The translations under genes and the position numbers were made by a program. 52,659 nucleotides of DNA from Blautia glucerasea (GTDB lineage Bacteria > Bacillota > Clostridia > Lachnospirales > Lachnospiraceae): NCBI RefSeq assembly GCF_013304385.1, contig NZ_JAAITU010000030.1, positions 1 to 52,659 of the forward strand, read 5' to 3'. A model generated the notes under the pieces. The model had not been told where the DNA came from, ran no database searches, and saw only the letters and a program-made list of their open reading frames with translations. Positions within the stretch are counted from its first letter, which is position 1. Each line of letters starts with the position of its first letter. Shown piece after piece: positions 18,290-25,797 of this stretch.

Positions 18290-18715
18290 ATTTCTTTTTT
18301 ATCTTGCTGTTCCGCATTTGACCTCGCACCCCCGGAACTATTCCTGTATTTCTTCTGGGAAAGGGGACACTACAGGCGGGCGGCTGGCCTGCCGCCGCTC
18401 ACAGATGTCCTAGGGGTCTTTCTGATTACAACCCGGAGTCCATCTTCCGCTCTCTGGCTGGTAACGTGTATCATTATCCCCCATCCGTGATCCTGGCGAA
18501 AGGCTGCCACCGCCTTATTCACAGCTATGCTTTCTCGCTCCAAGTCTAAGAATCTTTACCCTATACTTAATCATGGCGCTCATACTGTCACGCTTCTACG
18601 GTTGGGAACGTACCTGTAGTGCCGATATTCACTTGCCAAAGAACAGCCGAGGGATGTCCCTCTGCTTACTAGCCGATGGCATTGTATTTTTTTATTCACT
18701 TCACAAAAAAATATT
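18290..18715 (-). other. gene-poor structured region with candidate small ORFs
   Basis: There is no conventional gene here. Several strong foldable segments are visible on the minus strand: GGACA..TGTCC closing a GC-rich arm (GCGGCGGC with GCCGCCCGC, about 18366-18411), and AGGGACATCCCT near 18651. Three short minus-strand frames with ATG start (18629-18682, 17 codons; 18515-18583, 22 codons; 18370-18474, 34 codons) are arranged one after another. It could be a structured RNA, a string of tiny peptides, or a regulatory leader. Confidence 0.45.
18370..18474 (-). CDS. candidate 34-residue small protein
   Basis: The frame starts at ATG 18474, five bases after GGGGG, and begins MIHVTSQRAEDGLRVVIRK. 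It is basic and Arg-rich, with no recognised motif, and ends at TAG 18370. The ribosome site is the main support. The GC-rich end of the frame also forms the hairpin of the surrounding region, so conservation may be due to RNA structure instead. Confidence 0.35.
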   Translation of the reverse strand: MIHVTSQRAEDGLRVVIRKTPRTSVSGGRPAARL

Positions 18716-19210
18716 TTATCTTGCATCCCCGGATCTGTTTTTCTTCTTTGCCGGATTCTTTTGTTTTGCATCGTTCTTCCGGCTTTCTTTCTGTTCTTTT
18801 TCTTCTTCCGGCGGCATCTTCATCACATGGAGTTCTCCGTTAAACAGAGTAAAAATTTCCGGTGACTGGTATTTTTCTTTAAACTTTTCAATCTGTTCCG
18901 GTGTCAGCGAAGTAAAATCATCTTCTGTCAGCCCTACTACAAGGAAAGTCCCGGCTATCGCATCATAGACCTGTCCATGATCATCATATAACGCCCGGTT
19001 CAGTGGCAATCCCTCAAATTTTCCATTGCCGTTTAAAAGGATTCCAACTTCATCATCAAACGGATAGGTCATTTCAATGTCACCGCCTACCGCCTGCTGC
19101 AGATCCTCCAGCTCATTTGGGATGTGCTTGACATAGGGGGCCTTCATCGGCTCGACTACCAGTACCGTCATCATTTCTTCCTGCATTTCGGACACTTCTT
19201 TCTCATCCAT
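18716..19210 (-). CDS. DUF3846-domain protein
   Basis: A 164-residue protein. Residues 13-100 match DUF3846: TVLVVEPMKAPYVKHIPNEL, then VGGDIEMTYPFDDEV, GLPLNRALYDDHGQVYD and IAGTFLVVG. The C-terminus is Lys-rich and disordered (KQKNPAKKKNRSG). AGGAGG precedes ATG 19210. DUF3846 proteins are common on conjugative and mobilizable elements of gut Firmicutes; their function is not known. Confidence 0.85.
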   Translation of the reverse strand: MDEKEVSEMQEEMMTVLVVEPMKAPYVKHIPNELEDLQQAVGGDIEMTYPFDDEVGILLNGNGKFEGLPLNRALYDDHGQVYDAIAGTFLVVGLTEDDFTSLTPEQIEKFKEKYQSPEIFTLFNGELHVMKMPPEEEKEQKESRKNDAKQKNPAKKKNRSGDAR

Positions 19211-19266
19211 CGTATCAATCCTCCTGTCTGTTCGTTCTAATAGTCAGCCGATGAGAACCTTTTGTT

Positions 19267-19707
19267 TTATTCAAATTTCATGGACTTTTTGATCTTTTCC
19301 CTTAATCTCCGCAGTCTTGTATAAACCGTCTGCTCCGGCAGTTCCATGTGATGACTGATCTCTTTTGGTGCATATCCCATCATCTTCAGGACAATCATCT
19401 GAAGAGTTTTCTTATCAGTTGATAACAGAATCTGAAGCAGTTCTTCGTTCTCCACGGTATCCAGCAGGGCTTCTACGCTCTCCGGCTGGGACTCTTTGGT
19501 TTCTTTTTCTTCCAGGAGCAGTTCCATACAGTCCAGAAGCGAGGTCTGGTGTTCCCGGAATCTCCGCTCTGCATTGAAATCGTCCCAGTCATACTCCCGA
19601 AGCTTCTGGATCGTCTCTTCATCCACGCCCTGTTCACGCAGGATCTTCTCTTCCTCTGCTTTCCACTGGTTCCATCTATATTCTTCTTTTGCTTTATTGT
19701 AAGCCAC
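19267..19707 (-). CDS. sigma-70 region 4-like HTH protein
   Basis: A 146-residue protein with an acidic N-terminal half (residues 1-80) and a C-terminal HTH like sigma factor region 4: LQMIVLKMMGYAPKEISHHM then LPEQTVYTRLRRLREKIKK. It has no region 2, so it is not a complete sigma factor. It begins at GTG 19707 behind AGGAGG. It is followed by DUF3846 after 56 bases. It may control transcription of the element's replication or transfer genes (inference). Confidence 0.7.
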   Translation of the reverse strand: MAYNKAKEEYRWNQWKAEEEKILREQGVDEETIQKLREYDWDDFNAERRFREHQTSLLDCMELLLEEKETKESQPESVEALLDTVENEELLQILLSTDKKTLQMIVLKMMGYAPKEISHHMELPEQTVYTRLRRLREKIKKSMKFE

Positions 19708-19873
19708 TTATGTTTTCCTCCGATCTGAATTTTTGCGAAATCAAATCGGAGTGTGGCGGTGACCTGGCTCGTTCTTCCTGTCTACAGGAATGTCCGGCAT
19801 CTCTGCTGTCTCCCTGCAAACACGGATCTCCTTTGTAATCATATCTTTACAAAGGCACAGTGTATCGGATGCA

Positions 19874-19914
19874 CCTGTCAGCTAACGGTCAGAAACCTGT
19901 CAATTGACGGTCAG
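19874..19914. repeat. two 19-bp direct repeats spaced 22 bp
   Basis: CCTGTCAGCTAACGGTCAG (19874-19892) and CCTGTCAATTGACGGTCAG (19896-19914) differ at three positions. The second copy is itself nearly palindromic around AATT (CTGTCAATTGACGG). They lie about 170 bases upstream of the sigma-like gene in a 330-base gap (19708-20035) otherwise lacking genes. Two phased operator or iteron sites are the simplest reading. Confidence 0.65.
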
Positions 19915-19980
19915 TTTTTATCACCTTCTTTCCAGAATAAATAAAAATAAGACGGACAATCTTTTTACGGATCATTCGCC

Positions 19981-20095
19981 TTACTGTTGCTCATTTTCAT
20001 TATTCAATTCAAATTTTTAACCTGTATTTCGGATACTACTGCTGTTCGTTTTCTTTATTCAATTCAAATTTGTAGCCTATATCTCGCACACTGAC
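19981..20095. repeat. tandem copy of the response regulator 3' end
   Basis: The last 55-60 bases of the response regulator gene (20036-20095) are repeated with changes directly downstream (19981-20038). A 17-base core TTATTCAATTCAAATTT is identical at 20000-20016 and 20055-20071. The downstream copy would encode the same ending (FELN, ENEQQ) but for one base indel. This could be a recombination or attachment scar, or the tail of a deleted paralogue. Confidence 0.7.
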
Positions 20096-20755
20096 AATGC
20101 AATTCCCGGCACCATCTTCAACGGCATTCAGCTTTTTTCTTAATCGCTTTACCAGACACCAAATGATATTTTTAATATCACCAACGGAATAATCTTTCCA
20201 TACAAGCTGGTAAATCTGTTCAAATGTGTATACTCTCATCGGTGTCACCGCTAATAAGTATAAAAAATTATATTCTTGTCGTGTTAAATGTAACGCTACT
20301 CTATTCCAAAATACTTTATGTTTCTTATGATCCATTACAAGTTTTCCCTTATTAATCATCGTTTCGGATTGCTTTTGAGTTATTTTTTGTTTATTGTTTC
20401 GTCGTGCCAATGAAAAAATCTGCAGATCTACTTCTTCTATAGTGCTATTTATATCCATTACACAATCTGCACCAGCGTATATTGATTCTTTTTTCCATGA
20501 CATACACAATAAAGAAGAAGCATCCGCCAAAATAATAATTGGTATCTGCGTTATTTTTCTAATAGCAGATATAATATTACTTATGTTCTCTTTATAAAGG
20601 ATCACTCCTATTATAAGCACATCATAAGAAAATAAACTCAAATTATGCAGTAAAATTTGTAGATTTTCTGCATAATCTGAGTTTACCTCATTGAATAGTT
20701 TTCGATATGATTGATTGTCAAAATATGCTAATATCTTGTATTTTGTGTCTTTCAT
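20036..20755 (-). CDS. OmpR-type response regulator with degenerate receiver
   Basis: A 239-residue protein. The C-terminal winged helix is clear: HLTRQEYNFLYLLAVTPMRV, FEQIYQLVWKDY, IWCLVKRLRKKL and VRDIGYKFEL. The N-terminal 120 residues have a receiver-like layout (DVLIIGVIL at strand 3, IPIIILADAS at strand 4) but no clear phospho-acceptor Asp at the usual place. It starts 30 bases after the DtxR-type gene and lacks an obvious ribosome site. No histidine kinase is adjacent, so it may be an atypical, phosphorylation-independent regulator. Confidence 0.8.
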   Translation of the reverse strand: MKDTKYKILAYFDNQSYRKLFNEVNSDYAENLQILLHNLSLFSYDVLIIGVILYKENISNIISAIRKITQIPIIILADASSLLCMSWKKESIYAGADCVMDINSTIEEVDLQIFSLARRNNKQKITQKQSETMINKGKLVMDHKKHKVFWNRVALHLTRQEYNFLYLLAVTPMRVYTFEQIYQLVWKDYSVGDIKNIIWCLVKRLRKKLNAVEDGAGNCIVSVRDIGYKFELNKENEQQ

Positions 20756-20785
20756 ATTTAATCTATTTTAGCAAAGCAACCTTTT

Positions 20786-21202
20786 CTACTTCTTCACAGG
20801 AAAATCATCAAATATATTGTCAATTTTTTGTGAAGCAATCTCTCTCATCGCATGCTCTTTCAGTTTTTGAAAACTTTCATCACTGACTGCATGTTCCATA
20901 CGACAAGCATCAACTTCTGCAATTTGTGGATTAACTCCAACGGATATAAGTTGATGAGTAAAAAAACAATGGCGTTCGTAAATTTTTTCAGCCATATCCC
21001 GGCCAAGTTCTGTCAGGTGCAGATAATGCTTTTCATCCATTGTCAAAAAACCGCCCTCTCGCAAAGTTCCTACTGCGTAACATACGCTGGGTTTTGAAAC
21101 CTCCATGTACCGGGCAACATCCACCGAACGCACCATACCGAGCTTCTTTTGAAGTACCAATACAGCTTCCAGATAGTCCTCCCCAGATGCATGAATCTTC
21201 AT
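20786..21202 (-). CDS. DtxR/MntR-family metal-dependent regulator
   Basis: A 138-residue regulator. The winged HTH reads DYLEAVLVLQKKLGMVRSVD, VSKPSVCYAVGTLREGG; the metal-binding and dimerisation part contains ERHCFFTHQLISVGV, ACRMEHAVSD and a late KLKEHA. The His/Glu/Cys positions fit the primary metal site of MntR/IdeR proteins (known family: Mn or Fe responsive). It lacks an SH3 domain. It starts two bases after the ECF ATPase, so it is the last gene of the transporter operon and probably represses it when metal is plentiful. Confidence 0.85.
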   Translation of the reverse strand: MKIHASGEDYLEAVLVLQKKLGMVRSVDVARYMEVSKPSVCYAVGTLREGGFLTMDEKHYLHLTELGRDMAEKIYERHCFFTHQLISVGVNPQIAEVDACRMEHAVSDESFQKLKEHAMREIASQKIDNIFDDFPVKK

Positions 21203-21204
21203 CT

Positions 21205-22704
21205 TTAGTCATCCTCAAAGGCAAAGAACTTTTGCAACCGTTCCCGGCTTATTCTGTTCCATCCATCACTCCATAGCACTTTTCCGTTTTCTATAAAGAC
21301 AAAGTAATTGCAGCACTCCGCAATCAGCTCCGGGTCATGAGTAACAATAAACAAGGTTTTCCCCAACGAACTCAATTCTCGCAAATTCTCTGCCACTTTT
21401 TTCATGTGCCGATAATCCAATCCGCTTGTAGGCTCGTCAAAAACAATAACCTGTTTATCAGACGCAATCGCGCTGGCAATCGCTACCCTCTGTTTCTGTC
21501 CGCCGGACAACGACATAGGATGGGCGTCTCTAAATTCTGAAATGTGCAGACTTTCCATAATACTTTCTGCCTCATGCACCGCTTTTTCTTCATCTGAATT
21601 ATCCAGACTAAGCAAGATTTCATCCATTACACTTTCCGTAAAAAGTTGGTGGTTTACGTCCTGCATAACCATATAGCAGGTCTTAATTCTCTGATTTGCC
21701 ATATAAGTTTTTCCATTCATGCTCATACAGCCTTTTGCGGTTTTGAGCAATCCGCATAAATTGTTAGCAAAAGTCGTTTTCCCGGCTCCATTGTTGCCGA
21801 CTACTCCAACCACCGAACCTTGCGGAATCATCAAATCTGATATATCCAGCACCTTCCGCTTTTTCGTCTTACCTCCGGAAGCATTTTTATAAGAAACTTC
21901 AAAGTCCCTGATATATAGCTGCTTTGTCGCACACACTGTGCTCTGCATTTTACTAAAATCTTCAGACTGTAAAGTTCTAAGACCCAGCGCGTGCAATTCG
22001 CCTGTAGATTTCTTTTTGAAGTCGGAGATGGAAAGGTTTTCTTTTATTTGCCCGCCCTGCATATATAGAACGCGATCTGCAATATCCATCAGGTAATACA
22101 GGCGATGTTCCGCAATCACAATCGTTTTCCCCTGTGCTTTCCATTTCCGCAATACATCTTTTAATTCTCTGATTGATTTAATATCCAAATTGGAAGATGG
22201 CTCGTCCAGTACAAATATATCCGGTTCCATTGCGGAAACGGACGCACAGGCAATTTTCTGTTTTTCGCCACCGGACAGTGCAAATAAACTCCTATTCAGT
22301 AAATCTTCGATTTTTAACGCGCCTACCGTTTTTTCTATCCGCAAATTGATTTCGTCTGCGTCGATTGCCAAATTCTCACATCCAAATGCAATTTCACTGG
22401 TAGTATCCACTGTAAAAAATTGTGTCCTTGGATTTTGAAAAACAGAACCAACCACACCAGACAAAGCATAAAGGGATACATTTTTTACATCTATCCCTTC
22501 CACAATCGTCTGCCCGGTAAGCGTTCCTTCGTAATAATGCGGGATAAGCCCATTTATTAAACGTGTGAGTGTAGTCTTTCCGCAGCCGGATTCTCCGCAG
22601 ATCAAAACAACCTCTCCGTCATGGATAGTCAAATTTATATTTTCGATTTTTCCTTTTGAACTGCCTTGCTCATATTGAAAGGCTACATCCTTAAACTCTA
22701 TCAT
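21205..22704 (-). CDS. ECF transporter ATPase, two fused ABC domains
   Basis: A 499-residue protein with two complete ABC domains, equal to a fused EcfA-EcfA'. Domain 1: Walker A CGESGCGKTTLTRL, signature LSGGEKQKIA, Walker B IFVLDEPSSNLD. Domain 2 (from about residue 255): GNNGAGKTTFANN, LSGGQKQRVA, VIVFDEPTSGLDYRHM. It energises uptake through the T and S components encoded just upstream. ATG 22704 follows AGGAGGGCTGAA. Confidence 0.92.
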   Translation of the reverse strand: MIEFKDVAFQYEQGSSKGKIENINLTIHDGEVVLICGESGCGKTTLTRLINGLIPHYYEGTLTGQTIVEGIDVKNVSLYALSGVVGSVFQNPRTQFFTVDTTSEIAFGCENLAIDADEINLRIEKTVGALKIEDLLNRSLFALSGGEKQKIACASVSAMEPDIFVLDEPSSNLDIKSIRELKDVLRKWKAQGKTIVIAEHRLYYLMDIADRVLYMQGGQIKENLSISDFKKKSTGELHALGLRTLQSEDFSKMQSTVCATKQLYIRDFEVSYKNASGGKTKKRKVLDISDLMIPQGSVVGVVGNNGAGKTTFANNLCGLLKTAKGCMSMNGKTYMANQRIKTCYMVMQDVNHQLFTESVMDEILLSLDNSDEEKAVHEAESIMESLHISEFRDAHPMSLSGGQKQRVAIASAIASDKQVIVFDEPTSGLDYRHMKKVAENLRELSSLGKTLFIVTHDPELIAECCNYFVFIENGKVLWSDGWNRISRERLQKFFAFEDD

Positions 22705-22714
22705 TTCAGCCCTC

Positions 22715-23443
22715 CTAAAAAAGCAGGAACACCAACAGGGCAGCAGTAACAATAATCATAAGCGCAAAATCTTTCCAATGGAAACCGATCTTACAAATGC
22801 TTGTACGCTTTTTTCCGTTTCCTAACCCTCTTGTCAAAGCTGCCGCAGACAGGTCATTCCCTATTGTTACTACAGACATCATAAGAGGGACAATTCGATA
22901 TTCTAATACTGCTTGTGGATTCTTGAAAAAATTTTTCCCCGTGATTCCTCTCATACGCATAGCGTTTCCAATAGATCCCGCTTCTTCGGAAATTGTAGGG
23001 AAGAACCGGAACATAACAGAAAACGGGATAATGAATGCTTCTGGTATATGCATACGCTGCATGGCAAGGACAAATTCACTAACCTTTGTAGTCGAGAGAA
23101 GATAATAGCCCATCATGGCGCTTGGAAACCATCTTGTCCCAAATTGAGCCAACAGCGATATTATAATTGTTCCTATTAATCCCATATACGGAACAAGAAA
23201 CACATTTACCGTCCACGAAACAATAAAAACAATTAAATAAATGATAGCAATCTTTTTCCTCCTGCCCGAAAGCAGGAGGAAAAAAGGTATCAATGCCAAA
23301 ATCGGCTTTAACCAGAAACTAATACCGTCCGTTTTTCCATCAATCATTACAATGCTGAATATTACTAACATATACAGCTTTGTTCTCGGATCAATCCAAA
23401 AGCTCTGCTTAGAATCAACCGACAGTAATAATTCTGGTTTCAT
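22715..23443 (-). CDS. ECF transporter T component (EcfT)
   Basis: A 242-residue membrane protein with about five hydrophobic segments. The cytoplasmic coupling helices carry the typical Ala-Arg-Gly style motif (GNAMRMRGITG, and a second ALTRGLGNGKKRT) that contacts the ATPases. Its start overlaps the stop of the S component by one base (TAATG), so translation is coupled. It joins the S component to the fused ATPase at the membrane. Confidence 0.9.
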   Translation of the reverse strand: MKPELLLSVDSKQSFWIDPRTKLYMLVIFSIVMIDGKTDGISFWLKPILALIPFFLLLSGRRKKIAIIYLIVFIVSWTVNVFLVPYMGLIGTIIISLLAQFGTRWFPSAMMGYYLLSTTKVSEFVLAMQRMHIPEAFIIPFSVMFRFFPTISEEAGSIGNAMRMRGITGKNFFKNPQAVLEYRIVPLMMSVVTIGNDLSAAALTRGLGNGKKRTSICKIGFHWKDFALMIIVTAALLVFLLF

Positions 23444-24030
23444 TAAACAATGCCCGCCTTTACAAAATGCTTCTTCAAAATTGCCTTGCCTAAATAAGCG
23501 CCGATCACTCCGCCGACGATGCCTAAAACAATAACTACCGGTAGCATCCAGTTAGCGGTAAGGCCCATAACGGCATTGATGTATTCATCCGTACCTCCCT
23601 TGCTTCTATAAGCCTCAAAAAAGGTATCTCTCATAATCCACATAGGCAGCATGGAGCCGATTACCCATTCGGTAAACACACAATATCCCAGCACAGTATG
23701 TTTCCAGCTTTTATATTCGCCTGCCTTGAAGATCAAATCAGCCAGGAAACCGAATACAATTCCAAACGGAATTGAAATCCAGCTTTGTCCCATCAGAAAG
23801 CAGAGGACACTGACCAGCGTACCCATAATAGTAGCCGCGCCGAATTTCCCTGTCTTTGTCAGAAACAGCATGAACGGGATGCCGCCCAGTATTCCCAACA
23901 CCAATGGAATGATAACTGCAAAGATAGGAATGTAACCCAGCATACCCGTGATAAAGAACATCACAAAGTAGATGACAGTAAAGATACCAATGTTGATAAA
24001 GTCTTTTGCGTTCAATTTTTTCTTGTCCAT
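23443..24030 (-). CDS. MptD-family putative ECF S component
   Basis: A 195-residue membrane protein with five to six hydrophobic helices (for example FINIGIFTVIYFVMFFITGM, then FAVIIPLVLGILGGIPF and VVIVLGIVGGVIGAYLGKAI). The length and pattern match the MptD/Trep_Strep family of substrate-binding S components. Substrate is unknown; the linked YbtPQ-like and DtxR genes point to a metal or metal chelate, which is inference. It follows the ABC exporter-type genes by 18 bases. Confidence 0.85.
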   Translation of the reverse strand: MDKKKLNAKDFINIGIFTVIYFVMFFITGMLGYIPIFAVIIPLVLGILGGIPFMLFLTKTGKFGAATIMGTLVSVLCFLMGQSWISIPFGIVFGFLADLIFKAGEYKSWKHTVLGYCVFTEWVIGSMLPMWIMRDTFFEAYRSKGGTDEYINAVMGLTANWMLPVVIVLGIVGGVIGAYLGKAILKKHFVKAGIV

Positions 24031-24048
24031 TGTAGGAACTCCTTTCTT

Positions 24049-25797
24049 TTATGCAAGGCTGTCTGCCTTGATTTTCCAACCGATAGCTTTTTCTCTCATG
24101 CCAACAAAATCCGCATAAATACCTGCTTGCTTGATAAGCTCATCATGCGTACCTTGCTGAGAGATTTTACCACGGTCGATAACGATGATTTGATCCGCAT
24201 TTTTTACGGTTTTCAACCGATGGGCGATCATAATAATTGTTTTCCCCTGTGTCAGCGCTTCAATCGCTTTCTGAAGCTCTGCTTCATTTTCGGGATCGAC
24301 ATTTGCTGTGGCCTCGTCAAGAATAATGATGGGCGCATCTTTCATAATCGCTCTTGCAATAGAAATCCTCTGCTTTTCGCCGCCGGAAATGGTCGCACCG
24401 CTTTCTCCGATTACCGTCTGGTAGCCCTCTGGCAATGCTGAAATGAAGTCATGGCATCTTGCCGCCTTTGCTGCCTTCACTACATCTTCATGGGTGGCGT
24501 TTGGGGAACCGAATTTAATATTGTTTTCAATCGTGTCCGGGAACAGATACACATTCTGGAATACCATGCTGATATTCTTCATCAAGCTGTCCAGCTTGTA
24601 ATCTTTTACATCAATGCCGCCGATGCGGACGCTTCCGCTGTCAACATCCCAAAAACGTGCAATCAGATTCACCAGCGTGGTTTTTCCAGAACCAGACGGA
24701 CCGACAATCGCCGTTGTGGTTCCTTGTGGAATCGTGAGCGATACATGGTCGATCACTTTTTTATCCCCGTAGGAAAAACTCACATCCTGCATTTCAATAT
24801 CCAGCCGGTCTGGAGCTTGCTCTTTACCATCAATGTCAATCTGAGGACTTTGGTTGATTTCCTCCACACGATCAATAGAAGCATCGATCATTGAAAGCAT
24901 AAAGAACATTTCTCCCGCACTCTCCAACTGGCTATATATCATGAACGCCGATACTAAAATTATCAGACAATATGTTAATTCCAGCGTACCGTTTATAAAA
25001 AGTGCGATAGAGCAGAAAGCAGCGGCGGCACTGGCAATCCGAAGGACAACCTGTTCGGCAGCTATATAGGGAATCCGCTGTCTTTCAATAAGCTGGTTTT
25101 TCTTCTGTGTTTCATCAATGGATTTTTCCAGCGTAGTATTTGACTGCTTTGCCATGTGGAACGCCCGCACAACGCCCATTCCCTGTATGTATTCCAGTAC
25201 GGCATCCATGAACTCCGTCTGCGTCTCTAACCGTACGGGAGATAATCTTTTGGAGCAGCGCAGGAGCATTGTGTTGATTACCATGAACAAAATCACGCCA
25301 GCCAAAAAGATCAAACTGATTTTCCAGCTAAAGTAGCACATGGCAACAGAAAAAATACTGGCGTGGATTACACCCACCAAAGTCCGCACGATGATAGCAA
25401 AGGACATACTTTCGAGGTCGCTCATGGTCGCTGTTGAAACGGATGTGAGATTTCCCAGACTATGGCTGTTGAAGTAGCCCATCGGCATATACTTCATGCG
25501 GTTGCCAATTTGAATCCTCTTGTCCTCACACATTCGATAGCTACCTTCGCCTTCTTTACCATGCGCCAGATACCAGAAAATAATGGTGCCGATCACACTG
25601 ACTAACATAATGCCAAAGGCAAGGAGCGCGGTTTGTGCGGTGATATTATCACGAACCAATCCATCCAAAACTACCAGAAGTGCGGCAAATTGCAGAGCTT
25701 CTAAAATGCAGCGTATGATTTCATAAAAGAGCCCCAAATACCAATTCCGGCTTTGGCGGCCTGCAAATTCAAAGAATTTCCGAAAAGAACGTATCAT
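24049..25797 (-). CDS. ABC half-transporter, TMD-NBD fusion (YbtQ/IrtB-like)
   Basis: A 582-residue half-transporter. Six transmembrane helices lie in residues 15-310, followed by one ATPase domain: Walker A GPSGSGKTTLVNL, signature ISGGEKQRIS, Walker B IIILDEATANVD. ATG 25797 overlaps the end of the partner gene by four bases (ATGA), so the two form a heterodimer. Pairs of this type include the siderophore importers YbtPQ and IrtAB, which keep an exporter fold but import. The import call rests on the ECF and DtxR neighbours. Confidence 0.88.
   Translation of the reverse strand: MIRSFRKFFEFAGRQSRNWYLGLFYEIIRCILEALQFAALLVVLDGLVRDNITAQTALLAFGIMLVSVIGTIIFWYLAHGKEGEGSYRMCEDKRIQIGNRMKYMPMGYFNSHSLGNLTSVSTATMSDLESMSFAIIVRTLVGVIHASIFSVAMCYFSWKISLIFLAGVILFMVINTMLLRCSKRLSPVRLETQTEFMDAVLEYIQGMGVVRAFHMAKQSNTTLEKSIDETQKKNQLIERQRIPYIAAEQVVLRIASAAAAFCSIALFINGTLELTYCLIILVSAFMIYSQLESAGEMFFMLSMIDASIDRVEEINQSPQIDIDGKEQAPDRLDIEMQDVSFSYGDKKVIDHVSLTIPQGTTTAIVGPSGSGKTTLVNLIARFWDVDSGSVRIGGIDVKDYKLDSLMKNISMVFQNVYLFPDTIENNIKFGSPNATHEDVVKAAKAARCHDFISALPEGYQTVIGESGATISGGEKQRISIARAIMKDAPIIILDEATANVDPENEAELQKAIEALTQGKTIIMIAHRLKTVKNADQIIVIDRGKISQQGTHDELIKQAGIYADFVGMREKAIGWKIKADSLA

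Noticed and set aside
18135-18329. 64-codon minus-strand frame over the DUF4240 start
   Set aside because: It runs through the leader hairpin into DUF4240 in another frame. The DUF4240 start has a good ribosome site, so this is probably a shadow.
18287-18490. Plus-strand 67-codon frame in the structured region
   Set aside because: No ribosome site, no motif, and it is opposite to the direction of all surrounding genes.
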